Of a DNA stretch of 64,000 nucleotides, positions 9,708 through 19,883 are shown one piece after another (within the stretch, counting starts at the first letter, position 1; every line of letters starts with the position of its first letter). Origin of the DNA: Methylophilaceae bacterium. GTDB lineage: Bacteria > Pseudomonadota > Gammaproteobacteria > Burkholderiales > Methylophilaceae. Position numbers and translations under genes: made by a program. The stretch lies in the NCBI GenBank assembly GCA_028823485.1, contig JAPKBG010000006.1, positions 50,154-114,153 of the forward strand, given 5' to 3'. The notes under the pieces were generated by a model. It did no database searches and was not told the DNA's origin. It saw nothing but the letters and a program-made list of their open reading frames with translations.

Positions 9708-9737
9708 TAAGGGGCTGGCTTCAGGCCAGTCCTTTAT
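9708..9737. terminator. Hairpin between ftsH and folP
   Basis: GGGCTGGC pairs with GCCAGTCC around a short loop (TTCAG), with T-rich tails on both strands. On the minus strand it follows the end of ftsH and precedes the folP start, so it probably terminates or attenuates ftsH transcription. Confidence 0.55.
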
Positions 9738-9766
9738 TTTAACCTAACTCTTATTTACACGAACAA

Positions 9767-11668
9767 TTAACTTTTTGCGCTCGGCTGCGGCTTAGACGTT
9801 GCCGCTGGGATGGGGGTAGAGCCTCCACCCATCTTGCTATTATCATTTTTACTTGATTGCTTAGGCTTTGATTCCCTTACTGGTATGCCCGCCATAATGT
9901 CATCAATCTGATCTGCATCGATGGTTTCAAGTTCCATGAGTGCCGCTGTCATGGCTTCAACTTTGTCACGGTTATCTTCTAGTAACTTACGCGCAATCGC
10001 ATATTGCTCATCAAGGATGCGACGAATTTCAGCATCGACTTTCTGCTGTGTCGCTTCTGAAACGGTCTTAGCACTCATGCTACCAAAGAATGAATCCTGT
10101 TCATCACCTGCATAAACCATGGTGCCTAAGGCGTCACTCATACCGTACTTAGTAACCATATCTCGCGCTAGCTTTGTTGCACGCTCGAAGTCATTAGAAG
10201 CACCTGTCGACATTTGATTCACAAACACTTCTTCAGCAATTCGACCACCGAATAAAATGGAAATCTCTTCTAGCATTTTGACCTTGTAATTACTAATGCG
10301 ATCAAACTCTGGCAATTGCCATGTTAAGCCTAACGCCCAACCACGCGGCATGATCGTCACTTTGTGTACTGGGTCAGCATTTGGTAGTAACTTTGCCACC
10401 ACCGCGTGACCTGATTCATGATAAGCCGTATTGCGACGCTCCTCTTCACGCATGACCATTGATTTACGCTCAGGTCCCATGAAGATTTTATCTTTAGCAT
10501 CTTCAAAATCAGCCATATCAACGGTGCGCTTATTACGTCGAGCAGCGAACAGAGCCGCTTCATTTACAAGGTTAGCCAAATCAGCACCACTCATACCTGG
10601 TGTACCACGCGCCAATATATCCGCCTTCACATTTGGGTCAGATGGTACTTTACGCATATGTACTAATAGAATTTGCTCACGACCTTTAATATCTGGTAGT
10701 CCAACCATGACTTGACGGTCAAAGCGCCCTGGACGTAGTAAAGCTTTATCAAGGACATCAGCACGGTTAGTTGCCGCGATCACAATCACACCAGAGCTTG
10801 CTTCAAAACCATCCATTTCAACCAGCATTTGGTTGAGGGTTTGTTCGCGCTCATCATTGCCGCCACCAGTGCCTGATCCCCGGCTACGACCCACTGCATC
10901 TATCTCGTCAATAAAGATAATACAAGGTGAGTTTTTCTTGGCCGTCTCAAACATGTCGCGCACACGAGATGCACCAACCCCAACAAACATTTCCACGAAG
11001 TCTGAACCAGAAATCGTAAAGAAAGGCACTTTTGCTTCGCCAGCAATGGCACGCGCTAATAAGGTTTTACCTGTTCCTGGCGGACCTACCATTAATACAC
11101 CGCGGGGCATACGCCCACCGAGTTTTTGGAATTTGCTTGGGTCGCGTAAGAACTCGACTAACTCAGCCACTTCTTCTTTGGCTTCATCACAACCTGCTAC
11201 ATCAGTAAATGTCGTTTGATTATTCGTTTCATCTAACTGTCTCGCTTTACTCTTGCCAAAGGAGAAAGGGCCACCGCCTTTACCGCCACCTTGCATTTGG
11301 CGCATAAAGAAAATCCAAACACCAATCAGCAAAATCATCGGGAACCATGACATGAGGATTTCTAATAGCAGTGAGCGCTTCTCTTCAGCCTTAGCTTCAA
11401 CCTCAACATTGTATTTGAGTAAATCACTCACCATCCACAAATCACTCGGCGCATACGTACTAAATATTTTGTTATCTCTTGTTGTACCGTGAATAATCCG
11501 TCCATCAATCTGCACTTTTTGGACTTGGCCTTTTTTCACATTCTCCATAAATTGCGAATACACAATTTGAGAGGATACTTTATTCGTACTGCCAAACTGT
11601 TGAAACACAGTCATCAACACAAGTGCAATAGCAATCCAAATGGCAATATTTTTTGCGATATTATTCAC
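9767..11668 (-). CDS. ftsH: ATP-dependent zinc metalloprotease FtsH
   Basis: FtsH is the membrane-anchored AAA protease that degrades misassembled membrane proteins and regulators such as RpoH and LpxC. The 633-residue protein has an N-terminal membrane helix, a periplasmic domain, a second helix ([20 protein letters not shown] region), the AAA module with GPPGTGKT near residue 196 and FIDEIDAVG, the second region of homology, and the protease site HESGH near residue 417. The C-terminus is a Lys/Ser/Pro-rich tail. In Betaproteobacteria rlmE normally precedes it, as here (106-base gap). Confidence 0.97.
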   Translation of the reverse strand: MNNIAKNIAIWIAIALVLMTVFQQFGSTNKVSSQIVYSQFMENVKKGQVQKVQIDGRIIHGTTRDNKIFSTYAPSDLWMVSDLLKYNVEVEAKAEEKRSLLLEILMSWFPMILLIGVWIFFMRQMQGGGKGGGPFSFGKSKARQLDETNNQTTFTDVAGCDEAKEEVAELVEFLRDPSKFQKLGGRMPRGVLMVGPPGTGKTLLARAIAGEAKVPFFTISGSDFVEMFVGVGASRVRDMFETAKKNSPCIIFIDEIDAVGRSRGSGTGGGNDEREQTLNQMLVEMDGFEASSGVIVIAATNRADVLDKALLRPGRFDRQVMVGLPDIKGREQILLVHMRKVPSDPNVKADILARGTPGMSGADLANLVNEAALFAARRNKRTVDMADFEDAKDKIFMGPERKSMVMREEERRNTAYHESGHAVVAKLLPNADPVHKVTIMPRGWALGLTWQLPEFDRISNYKVKMLEEISILFGGRIAEEVFVNQMSTGASNDFERATKLARDMVTKYGMSDALGTMVYAGDEQDSFFGSMSAKTVSEATQQKVDAEIRRILDEQYAIARKLLEDNRDKVEAMTAALMELETIDADQIDDIMAGIPVRESKPKQSSKNDNSKMGGGSTPIPAATSKPQPSAKS

Positions 11669-11774
11669 AAGTTTTCCTTTTTAAATTGAACGGCGCATGC
11701 TAAAAAAGCACCACCACCCATAATCTTTATCCAGTTAACGTTGGTTAATTAATTTCCAGCTACTTTACTAAAAT

Positions 11775-12392
11775 CTACTTGCGACCTAGACCTAGCAAAT
11801 ATGTTTCGTTACTACGCCCCCTTGACGCTTTTGGCTTTCTCGTCACGACTTTATCAAACTCTGATCGCATCCGCTTCACGATATCATCAAACCCTACACC
11901 TATGAAAACTTTGACTAAAAAGTTGCCCTTTGGTTTCAACCACTGCTGACTAAACTCCAATGCTAGCTCAGTCAAGTAAATGGCTCCAGCTTGGTCGGTA
12001 TCTCTCACTCCACTTATATTGGGGGCCATATCGGCAATCACAAGGTCAACTTGTTTATTATTCAACTTTTTTTCTAATTCTTTTAAAACACTTTCTTCAC
12101 CAAAGTCACCCTGAATAAACTCTACCCCCGTAATAGTGTGCATGTCCAATAAATCTAACCCAATAATACGTCCCTGACCTTTTAAACGTTGCTTAGCCAC
12201 TTGGCACCAGCTACCCGGTGCTGAACCAAGGTCAACAACGGTCATTCCGGGTCTAATCAACTTGTCTTTATCGTCTATCTCCATCAGCTTATAGGCTGCA
12301 CGTGCACGATAACCCTCTTTTTGCGCGCGCTTCACATACTCATCATTCAGATGCTCTTGCATCCAAGCTTTACTACGATTACTGAGCTTCAT
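11775..12392 (-). CDS. rlmE: 23S rRNA (uridine-2552-2'-O)-methyltransferase
   Basis: RlmE (FtsJ/RrmJ) methylates U2552 in the A-loop of 23S rRNA late in 50S assembly. The 205-residue protein begins with a basic stretch (RSKAWMQEHLNDEYVKRA), then the SAM loop VVDLGSAPGSWCQVA near residue 50. The catalytic tetrad is visible as the first Lys in AAYKLMEID, Asp in IADMAPN, and Lys in NFLVKVF. It is divergent from yhbY and upstream of ftsH. Confidence 0.96.
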   Translation of the reverse strand: MKLSNRSKAWMQEHLNDEYVKRAQKEGYRARAAYKLMEIDDKDKLIRPGMTVVDLGSAPGSWCQVAKQRLKGQGRIIGLDLLDMHTITGVEFIQGDFGEESVLKELEKKLNNKQVDLVIADMAPNISGVRDTDQAGAIYLTELALEFSQQWLKPKGNFLVKVFIGVGFDDIVKRMRSEFDKVVTRKPKASRGRSNETYLLGLGRK

Positions 12393-12504
12393 AGCGACAA
12401 GGCCTCATGTTTACTTGCATTACTATTAATAGCCTTCATGTTTATTATATGAATTCATGATAAGATCCATTTTATTTAAAGATTCGAAAAAAGCGTACCA
12501 GTTC

Positions 12505-12813
12505 ATGAAATTAAACCCTAAACAAATAATCCATCTACGTGGCATTGCCCACAATCTTAGCCCGGTTGTTATGATTGCAGATAAAGGCTTAACAGAAAAC
12601 GTCATTAAAGAAATTGAAAGCGCCTTAAATTCGCATGAGCTAATTAAAATTAAAGTCGCTGGTGATGACAGAGATGTACGCAAAGCCATTTATACCGATA
12701 TTTGCGAAAAAACAAATGCTGTAGCAGTGCATCAAATTGGTAAACAGTTAGTCGTTTACCGTGCTAGCGAAACAATTAAAGAAAAGCACAAAATCCACAT
12801 CCCTAAGCTTTAA
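12505..12813 (+). CDS. yhbY: CRS1/YhbY (CRM) domain RNA-binding protein
   Basis: YhbY is a small single-domain RNA-binding protein associated with 50S ribosomal precursors. The 102-residue form begins MKLNPKQIIHLRGIAHNL, which matches the usual N-terminus. An in-frame ATG at 12457 would add 16 residues with no family resemblance, so I choose 12505. The GxxG-type loop of the CRM domain appears as IADKGLTENVI, and VHQIGKQLVVYR near the end is typical. It is divergent from rlmE, as in many Betaproteobacteria. Confidence 0.9.
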   Translation: MKLNPKQIIHLRGIAHNLSPVVMIADKGLTENVIKEIESALNSHELIKIKVAGDDRDVRKAIYTDICEKTNAVAVHQIGKQLVVYRASETIKEKHKIHIPKL

Positions 12814-12822
12814 TGCTACTTT

Positions 12823-13281
12823 TTACAGAGCTTTATGTTTGAGCGCTAAAATATCAAGCACTAAAGCCAAACCTAGCAAACACTCAAGCAAGTAAACCAC
12901 ACCTGATACACCATGCCATATGGCAAACTGACTGGCATACTCACTTTGCATAACGGCAACAGGGTATGCATTGGTTTTCAACTGCGCCAAATGCGCCTGT
13001 ATGCCAAGGTAGCCAACAATAATCAGGCAGACCATAGCTAACACAATCCAAAAGCTACTTTGCTTAAAGCTTGCACACTTAAGCTCCAACCAGCGTTGAA
13101 ATAACAAATACAAACCACTACCTAAACCAATGTAGCTCACGGTTGCAAATAAATGGCCTGCCACTTTACCGGCTACGGCTCTATCTTGAATGACGTCAAA
13201 CAAAATACTGGCAGTCAGCCCTGTCGCCCAAAGGCTACCAACCCAAAACACCACCACAACAATGGACAGCTTACGTAACAT
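12823..13281 (-). CDS. DUF4149 family membrane protein
   Basis: This 152-residue protein has four hydrophobic segments: near residues 5-25, 45-62, 78-97 and 125-145. The spacing resembles DUF4149 (TMEM205-like) proteins, which are usual beside greA and yhbY in Betaproteobacteria. The function is unknown. It is the last gene of the carA-carB-greA run and converges on yhbY with nine bases between stops. Confidence 0.8.
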   Translation of the reverse strand: MLRKLSIVVVVFWVGSLWATGLTASILFDVIQDRAVAGKVAGHLFATVSYIGLGSGLYLLFQRWLELKCASFKQSSFWIVLAMVCLIIVGYLGIQAHLAQLKTNAYPVAVMQSEYASQFAIWHGVSGVVYLLECLLGLALVLDILALKHKAL

Positions 13282-13322
13282 AGCTTGAGAGTCTGATTTG
13301 ATATATGATTTATATATACGGC

Positions 13323-13805
13323 TTAGACGTATAACACCTCAATAATTTCACACTCTCTAACACCGCCTGGTGCCATGACTTCAGCAATATCACCTTCTGA
13401 TTTGCCAATTAATGCACGTGCAATAGGTGAGGCAATTGAAATCATGCCACTTTTAATATCGGATTCGTCTTCGCCCACAATTTGGTAGGTTTTACTTTCA
13501 CCAGAATCCATATCTTCAAATTTTACCGTCGCACCGAACACAACGCGACCTTCTGCATTCAGGGTCGTTGGATCAATGATTTGTAAGTTAGATAATTTCC
13601 CTTCCAGCTCAGAAATACGGCCTTCAATAAAGCTTTGCTTTTCTTTTGCCGCCTCATATTCTGCATTTTCAGACAAATCTCCTTGCTCTCTGGCTTCTGA
13701 AATTGCTTGAATCACATTCGGGCGATCCTCAGACCGAAGTTGTAAAAGCTCTGCTTTAAGTAATCCACCACCACGCACTGTTACTGGAACTTGATGTCCT
13801 GCCAT
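13323..13805 (-). CDS. greA: Transcription elongation factor GreA
   Basis: GreA rescues backtracked RNA polymerase by stimulating transcript cleavage. The 160-residue length is normal. The N-terminal coiled coil carries the acidic tip motif in EQGDLSENAEYEAAKE near residue 42. The C-terminal FKBP-like domain ends with ISIASPIARALIGKSEGD and the usual PGG-RECEIIEV close. It is 77 bases downstream of carB, with a terminator-like hairpin between. Confidence 0.96.
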   Translation of the reverse strand: MAGHQVPVTVRGGGLLKAELLQLRSEDRPNVIQAISEAREQGDLSENAEYEAAKEKQSFIEGRISELEGKLSNLQIIDPTTLNAEGRVVFGATVKFEDMDSGESKTYQIVGEDESDIKSGMISIASPIARALIGKSEGDIAEVMAPGGVRECEIIEVLYV

Positions 13806-13819
13806 ACTTCATACCTTTT

Positions 13820-13851
13820 ATAAAAAATAAACCACACTTACTGAGCGTGGT
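13820..13851 (-). terminator. Rho-independent terminator after carB
   Basis: On the minus strand ACCACGCT pairs with AGTGTGGT (one G-U) around a CAGTA loop, and TTATTTTTTAT follows. It ends the carAB transcript or attenuates read-through into greA, whose start codon is 15 bases further on. Confidence 0.75.
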
Positions 13852-13882
13852 TTGAATGGAATTTCAATTGATTCAGTGTATT

Positions 13883-16800
13883 TTAAGCAAGCCTTTTGTG
13901 CAAGTCTTGAATCGACTCAACATGTAGCTCTTTCATCTCTGTCATACCTATGCAGGCAGCTTTAGCACCTGCGAGCGTTGTGTAGTAGGTTACTTTCTTT
14001 TGTAAAGCACTGTGTCGAATCTCATAAGAGTCGGCCACCGCTTTTTTATCTTCTGTCACATTCACAATAAAATCAATCTCATTGTTTTTAATCATATCAA
14101 CAATATGTGGACGACCTTCTGCAACCTTGTTAACTTTAGTGACCGTTAATCCATGCTCAGTTAGCGTTCTAGCCGTACCTCTAGTCGCAACCAACTCAAA
14201 ACCTAATTTAGCAAGGTCTTGGGCAATATCAACTACTTTTTCATGGTCTTCTTTACGCACACTAATGAACGCTTTTCCACCTTCTGGGAGCACAGCAGAA
14301 GCGCCCAACTGTGACTTAACAAAAGCCTCAGCAAACGTTGTACCAACACCCATCACCTCACCTGTTGATTTCATTTCTGGGCCAAGAATGGTATCCACAC
14401 CCGGAAATTTAATAAACGGAAATACTGCTTCTTTAACTGAGTAGTAAGGCGGTATGATTTCTTTTGTCACACCTTGTGACTTCAAGCTTTGTCCCACCAT
14501 ACAACGTGCAGCGATTTTCGCTAACTGCAAACCGCACGCTTTAGAAACAAATGGTACCGTACGTGATGCACGTGGGTTTACTTCTAATACATAAACTGTC
14601 GTGCCTTGAATCGCAAATTGCACATTCATTAAGCCTTTAACACCCAGTGCTAACGCCATTTTAACGGTCTGCGTACGTAGTTCGTCTTGCAATTCAGCAC
14701 TCAAACTATAAGGAGGTAATGAACAAGCTGAATCACCTGAATGAACACCCGCTTGCTCAATATGCTGCATGATGCCGCCAATTAAGACTTCTTCACCATC
14801 ACAAATCGCATCAACATCAATTTCTAATGCATCGTTCAAGAAACAATCTAGCAATACTGGCGAATCATTCGAAACTTTAACCGCTTCACGCATATAACGC
14901 TCTAGCTGACTTTGCTCATGCACGATTTCCATGGCACGGCCACCCAGCACATAACTAGGACGCACAACCAATGGATAACCAATTTCTTCTGCTAAGCGAA
15001 TCGCTTCTTCTGGCGCACGCGCAGTACGGTTAGGTGGTTGCTTAAGCTCTAGTTCTTCCAGCATTTTTTTGAAGCGTTCACGGTCTTCTGCGCAATCGAT
15101 CGCATCAGGTGACGTACCAATAATTGGCACGCCTGCTTTTTCTAAAGCACGCGCTAATTTTAATGGCGTTTGGCCTCCATATTGCACAATCACGCCTGTT
15201 GGCTTCTCGATGTTCACAATTTCAAGTACATCTTCTAATGTCACTGGCTCAAAATACAAACGGTCAGAAGTGTCATAATCGGTCGAAACTGTTTCAGGAT
15301 TACAATTCACCATGATGGTTTCATAACCATCTTCACGCAGCGCAAAAGCAGCATGCACACAGCAGTAATCGAACTCAATCCCTTGACCAATACGGTTAGG
15401 ACCGCCGCCGAGCACCATGATTTTTTTGTTATCTGTTGGCTCTGATTCGCAATGCTCTTCGTAAGTCGAATACATATAAGCGGTATCCGTTGCGAACTCA
15501 GCAGCGCAAGTATCGACACGTTTATACACTGGACGCACATTCAACGCTTGGCGATAAGCACGCACAGCATGCTGATCAGTGTCTAACAACTTAGCTAATC
15601 GTAGATCTGAGAAGCCTGCACGTTTTAATTGATACAAGGCATCTTTATCTAAATCCGCAATATGCTTACCCTCAAGTGCTACTTCCCGCTTAATTAAATC
15701 TTCAATTTGCGCTAAGAACCAAGGATCAACCTTACTAATATCAAAGATTTCTTCGGCACTCATTCCCACTCTAAATGCATCGCCCACATACCAAATACGT
15801 TCAGGTCTAGGTGCCCCTAATTCTTTTTTGATGGCATCGATATCCGTTGTCATTGGATCTAACCCATCAACACCGACCTCAAGTCCACGTAATGCTTTTT
15901 GGAAAGACTCTTGGAAGCTACGGCCAACCGCCATCACTTCACCCACAGACTTCATCTGTGTGGTTAAGTGATCATCCGCTTGCGGGAACTTCTCGAACGC
16001 AAAGCGTGGAATCTTAGTAACGACGTAATCAATAGATGGCTCAAATGACGCTGGTGTTTGACCCCCAGTAATATCATTGCTTAGCTCATCCAAGGTAAAG
16101 CCAACTGCCAACTTAGCAGCGACTTTTGCAATCGGGAACCCCGTTGCTTTTGAAGCCAATGCAGATGAACGCGACACGCGCGGATTCATCTCAATCACAA
16201 TCATGCGGCCATCCACTGGGTTAATAGCAAACTGTACGTTTGATCCGCCCGTATCAACACCAATTTCACGCAGCACTGCTAAAGAAGCATCTCGTAAGAT
16301 TTGATATTCTTTATCGGTTAATGTTTGTGCTGGGGCAACGGTAATTGAGTCACCTGTATGCACACCCATTGGGTCTAAGTTTTCAATTGCGCAAATGATG
16401 ATGCAGTTATCCGCGCTATCTCGCACAACCTCCATCTCATACTCTTTCCAACCAAGCATCGACTCTTCAATCAATAACTCGCTGGTTGGAGAAGCTTCTA
16501 AGCCACGCTCACAAATCGCAACAAACTCTTCACGATTATAAGCAATGCCGCCACCGCTACCACCCATCGTAAATGAAGGACGAATAATCGCTGGGAAGCC
16601 AATATTGGCTTGCACTTGTAAAGCTTCTTCCATGCTATGCGCAATCATTGACCGCGCTGACCCCAAACCAATTTTGGTCATGGCTTCTTTGAATTTTTGA
16701 CGGTCTTCCGCTTTATCGATGGCTTCTTTAGAAGCACCAATCATCTCTACATTATATTTTTCAAGCACGCCGTGCTTATCCAAATCTAATGCACAGTTCA

Positions 16801-17086
16801 GTGCGGTTTGCCCACCCATAGTTGGCAACAAAGCGTCTGGTCGCTCTTTAGCAATAATCTTCTCAACCACATCCCAGCTAATTGGCTCGATGTAAGTTGC
16901 ATCCGCCATTTCGGGGTCGGTCATAATCGTTGCTGGATTCGAGTTTACCAAAATGACGCGATAGCCCTCTTCCCGCAATGCTTTACAAGCTTGCGCACCT
17001 GAGTAATCGAATTCACATGCTTGCCCGATGACAATCGGGCCCGCGCCAATAATTAAGATGGATTTAATATCTGTACGCTTAGCCAT
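13883..17086 (-). CDS. carB: Carbamoyl-phosphate synthase large subunit
   Basis: CarB makes carbamoyl phosphate from bicarbonate, ATP and ammonia supplied by CarA, for arginine and pyrimidine synthesis. The 1067-residue protein has the duplicated ATP-grasp layout: first half with [19 protein letters not shown] and [11 protein letters not shown], second half with [18 protein letters not shown] and [14 protein letters not shown]. The C-terminal allosteric (MGS-like) domain includes [13 protein letters not shown]. It overlaps the carA stop by one base (TAATG-type junction), so the two subunits are translationally coupled. The carbamoyl phosphate could also supply the LPS O-carbamoyltransferase at 41 kb. 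Confidence 0.98.
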   Translation of the reverse strand: MAKRTDIKSILIIGAGPIVIGQACEFDYSGAQACKALREEGYRVILVNSNPATIMTDPEMADATYIEPISWDVVEKIIAKERPDALLPTMGGQTALNCALDLDKHGVLEKYNVEMIGASKEAIDKAEDRQKFKEAMTKIGLGSARSMIAHSMEEALQVQANIGFPAIIRPSFTMGGSGGGIAYNREEFVAICERGLEASPTSELLIEESMLGWKEYEMEVVRDSADNCIIICAIENLDPMGVHTGDSITVAPAQTLTDKEYQILRDASLAVLREIGVDTGGSNVQFAINPVDGRMIVIEMNPRVSRSSALASKATGFPIAKVAAKLAVGFTLDELSNDITGGQTPASFEPSIDYVVTKIPRFAFEKFPQADDHLTTQMKSVGEVMAVGRSFQESFQKALRGLEVGVDGLDPMTTDIDAIKKELGAPRPERIWYVGDAFRVGMSAEEIFDISKVDPWFLAQIEDLIKREVALEGKHIADLDKDALYQLKRAGFSDLRLAKLLDTDQHAVRAYRQALNVRPVYKRVDTCAAEFATDTAYMYSTYEEHCESEPTDNKKIMVLGGGPNRIGQGIEFDYCCVHAAFALREDGYETIMVNCNPETVSTDYDTSDRLYFEPVTLEDVLEIVNIEKPTGVIVQYGGQTPLKLARALEKAGVPIIGTSPDAIDCAEDRERFKKMLEELELKQPPNRTARAPEEAIRLAEEIGYPLVVRPSYVLGGRAMEIVHEQSQLERYMREAVKVSNDSPVLLDCFLNDALEIDVDAICDGEEVLIGGIMQHIEQAGVHSGDSACSLPPYSLSAELQDELRTQTVKMALALGVKGLMNVQFAIQGTTVYVLEVNPRASRTVPFVSKACGLQLAKIAARCMVGQSLKSQGVTKEIIPPYYSVKEAVFPFIKFPGVDTILGPEMKSTGEVMGVGTTFAEAFVKSQLGASAVLPEGGKAFISVRKEDHEKVVDIAQDLAKLGFELVATRGTARTLTEHGLTVTKVNKVAEGRPHIVDMIKNNEIDFIVNVTEDKKAVADSYEIRHSALQKKVTYYTTLAGAKAACIGMTEMKELHVESIQDLHKRLA

Positions 17087-18252
17087 TAGCCAGCCTTCCT
17101 TTCTTGCATCATACTAATGAAGCGGTCAAATAAATAACTCATTTCTGTCGGGCCTGGACTTGCCTCAGGATGTCCTTGGAAACTAAATGCTGGCTTGTCT
17201 GTTAACGCAATACCTTGCAAGCTGCCATCAAATAATGAAATATGTGTTGTTTTGATATTGGCTGGCAATGTAGCCGCATCAACAGCAAAACCATGATTTT
17301 GACTAGTGATATAAACACGCTTGTTCTCTACATCTTGCACTGGATGATTAGCGCCATGATGACCAAACTTCATTTTCATCGATTTAGCACCGTTAGCTAA
17401 CGCTAACAATTGATGGCCTAAGCAAATCCCAAAAATAGGAATTTCTTCTTTTAATAACGTTTGGATTGTCTTAATCGCGTAATCACATGGCTCAGGATCC
17501 CCTGGTCCATTCGACAAAAAGATACCATCGGGCTGATAACTTAACGCTTCCTCTGCTGTTGCTTGCGCAGGTAACACTGTTACCTTACAACCCCGCGAAA
17601 CCAACATCCGTAGAATGTTACGTTTTACACCATAGTCAAACGCCACCACATGGTAAGGCTGACTGTCAGGGACAACAGCATATCCGCTTTCCAACTGCCA
17701 CTCGCCTTCTATATATTCATAAGCAATCTGGCAAGTCACTTCTTTTGCCAAATCCATTCCAGCTAAGCCCGGAAAACCTTTTGCCAACGCTAGCGCTTGA
17801 TCAACATCATCGCCGGCTAAGATACAACCAGCTTGCGCACCTTTATCGCGTAGCACACGAGTTAACTGTCGCGTATCAATGTTGGCAATCGCAACAACAT
17901 TATTCGCTGCCAAATAAGCTGATAGTGATTGTTCGCTACGGAAATTACTGGCTAACAAAGGCAAATCACGAATCACCAAACCTGAAGCACAAATCTTATC
18001 GGATTCAACATCTTCAGTGTTTATCCCCGTATTGCCAATGTGAGGATAAGTGAGGGTAACGATTTGTTCGGTATAAGAAGGGTCGGTCAGAATTTCTTGA
18101 TAACCCGTCATTGACGTATTAAACACGACTTCACCAACAGTGTGTCCAGAAGCACCAATTGAAGTACCTCGAAACATTGTTCCATCTGCTAACACTAAGA
18201 TTGCTGGTGTTGTTTCTACAGGGCGTGTTTGCGGCAATTGTGGCTCCTTCAT
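17086..18252 (-). CDS. carA: Carbamoyl-phosphate synthase small subunit
   Basis: CarA hydrolyses glutamine and channels ammonia to CarB. The 388-residue protein has the N-terminal CPSase domain ([28 protein letters not shown]) and a class I glutamine amidotransferase domain with the catalytic Cys in FGICLGHQ near residue 275 and the His/Glu in GHPEASPGP. About 15 residues precede the usual start; the annotated ATG has weak upstream signals, so the N-terminus is less sure than the rest. Confidence 0.97.
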   Translation of the reverse strand: MKEPQLPQTRPVETTPAILVLADGTMFRGTSIGASGHTVGEVVFNTSMTGYQEILTDPSYTEQIVTLTYPHIGNTGINTEDVESDKICASGLVIRDLPLLASNFRSEQSLSAYLAANNVVAIANIDTRQLTRVLRDKGAQAGCILAGDDVDQALALAKGFPGLAGMDLAKEVTCQIAYEYIEGEWQLESGYAVVPDSQPYHVVAFDYGVKRNILRMLVSRGCKVTVLPAQATAEEALSYQPDGIFLSNGPGDPEPCDYAIKTIQTLLKEEIPIFGICLGHQLLALANGAKSMKMKFGHHGANHPVQDVENKRVYITSQNHGFAVDAATLPANIKTTHISLFDGSLQGIALTDKPAFSFQGHPEASPGPTEMSYLFDRFISMMQERKAG

Positions 18253-18317
18253 TTTTTTCAGTTTCGTTTTTCACGCACTTTGCAGCACTGAGTCAACAAT
18301 GCTAGCGCTAGACATGC

Positions 18318-18351
18318 AAAACGGGAAAAGTAAATATACTCTTCCCGTTTC
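18318..18351 (-). terminator. Long hairpin between dapB/DUF2238 and carA
   Basis: AAACGGGAA pairs with TTCCCGTTT, and an inner AGTA/TACT pair continues the stem after a bulge. It lies past the end of the DUF2238 pseudogene and before carA, all on the minus strand. It probably terminates the upstream bamE-dapB transcription, although an attenuator role in the carA leader cannot be excluded. Confidence 0.55.
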
Positions 18352-18375
18352 AAGAATTGACGAATTATAGCGGGA

Positions 18376-19036
18376 TTAGACTTTTCTATCAAGCATATAG
18401 AGCTGTTGATTATGACAATTTTTCAATGTGATTTGCGCACATATTGCACCAATTAAAGCTACAAACATATCCCACTGCGGATCCCAAATATCGCCCTGCG
18501 TGCCAAGACAATCCGCTGCTGCTGTACCAGACACAATCGCCACCCACCATTCAATCAATTTGTGAAAGGCACTGATGCTTAAACAAATACAAGAAACAAT
18601 AAAAAATAACCAGGCGCTCTGCTTCAACACCTGCTTACGAAGCAAAATCTCACGGGCAATCATGGCTGGGATAAAACCTTGCGCAAAATGACCTAAGTGA
18701 TCGTAATAATTTCGGCTTAAATCAAAAGTGTCCCGCAACCAATCAAATGCAGGAACTTCTGCATAAGTCTAATGACCACCGATAACGAGAATAATGGCAT
18801 GCACTAAAATCAAACTGTAAAGTAATGGTGTGAGTGGAGACTTTTTTATAACTAAGAAAAAGAACTGGTAATACAATGAGGGGGGGTGCTAATTCTAAAA
18901 ACCATGTCAATCGATCAAGTGGATTAACAGCAGACCAAATAAAGAAAATGAGGAACACCGCAAACAGTGTAAGGAAAAAATGTGCTGGCTTTTGCATTAA
19001 GAAAGATAGTCGCACTCCCTCCTTATTTAAATCCAA
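18376..19036 (-). pseudogene. DUF2238 (YjdF-like) membrane protein, frameshift plus amber stop
   Basis: The 5' frame (19036 to about 18848) encodes the N-terminal membrane helices (FFLTLFAVFLIFFIW, LELAPPLIVLPVLFLSYKK). It then loses the family frame at an A6 run (T6 at 18842-18847 on the plus strand). Removing one A continues as SPLTPLLYSLILVHA and LVIGGH, where an in-frame TAG at 18769-18771 stands in place of the expected Tyr of the family's GGHYTYAEVP. From there the frame runs cleanly to 18376 (NYYDHLGHFAQGF, HKLIEWW, GDIWDPQWDM). Two independent lesions make a sequencing error unlikely as the sole cause. It follows dapB with two bases between stop and start, so it was co-transcribed. 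Confidence 0.85.
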
Positions 19037-19038
19037 GC

Positions 19039-19842
19039 CTACTTAAAGCCTAATACATCCTGCATATCGAAAAGACCTGCTTGCTTGCCTGATAGGAATT
19101 TAGCCGCTCTTAGTGCCCCTAACGCGAAGGTTGCACGGCTGCTAGCCTTATGTGTAATTTCTACTCGCTCACCAGTCCCCGCGTAAATTACTGTATGGTC
19201 TCCAACAACATCGCCACCGCGTAATGTCGCAAATCCAATTTTTCCAGCTTCGCGCTCACCGGTTACGCCTTCACGTGCATAAACTGCGCAGTCTTTTAAA
19301 TCTTGATCCAAACCCTGCGCGGCAGCTTCACCTAATCTTAATGCAGTTCCAGAAGGTGCATCCACTTTATGTCGGTGATGCATTTCCACCACCTCAATAT
19401 CGTAACCTTCATTAAGCACTTTAGCAGCTTGCTCAACCAAGTTAATCAGCAAAGTCACACCGACACTCATATTTGGCGCAAATACAATGGCATTTTTTTT
19501 CGCCGCCTCTTCTATTTGCGTTTTTTCTGCTTCAGAAAATCCTGTTGTCCCAATCACCATCTGAACACCAGCATGCTGACAGGCGGCCAAATACTGCATT
19601 GCCGCCTCAGGTCTAGTGAAGTCAATCAACACATCGGCACCTGTTAATGCAACTGCCAAGTCGCTAGTGACTTTCACACCAGATGTTAATCCAAATTGTG
19701 CGCCAGCATCTTGTCCTAGTAAAGCACTGCCTGAACGATCGATTGCTGCATGCAGTGTTAATGCATCATCCGCAAAAACACCTTCTAACAGGGCTACTCC
19801 CATGCGGCCAGAGACGCCTGTAATGACTACTTTTGTTTTCAT
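19039..19842 (-). CDS. dapB: 4-hydroxy-tetrahydrodipicolinate reductase
   Basis: DapB reduces the product of DapA with NAD(P)H in lysine and diaminopimelate synthesis. The 267-residue enzyme has the nucleotide-binding loop ITGVSGRMG at its start, GTTGFSEAE near residue 99, and the signature EMHHRHKVDAPSGTAL near residue 154 with the catalytic His and Lys. It follows bamE on the same strand (41-base gap), the usual betaproteobacterial fur/bamE-dapB order. Confidence 0.97.
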   Translation of the reverse strand: MKTKVVITGVSGRMGVALLEGVFADDALTLHAAIDRSGSALLGQDAGAQFGLTSGVKVTSDLAVALTGADVLIDFTRPEAAMQYLAACQHAGVQMVIGTTGFSEAEKTQIEEAAKKNAIVFAPNMSVGVTLLINLVEQAAKVLNEGYDIEVVEMHHRHKVDAPSGTALRLGEAAAQGLDQDLKDCAVYAREGVTGEREAGKIGFATLRGGDVVGDHTVIYAGTGERVEITHKASSRATFALGALRAAKFLSGKQAGLFDMQDVLGFK

Positions 19843-19883
19843 GCTTTATTTATTCTTTTAATGTCCATCAAATTCACCATCAA

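Noticed and set aside
17487..18053. 188-codon open frame antisense to carA
   Set aside because: carA is unmistakable on the opposite strand; the antisense product shows no motifs.
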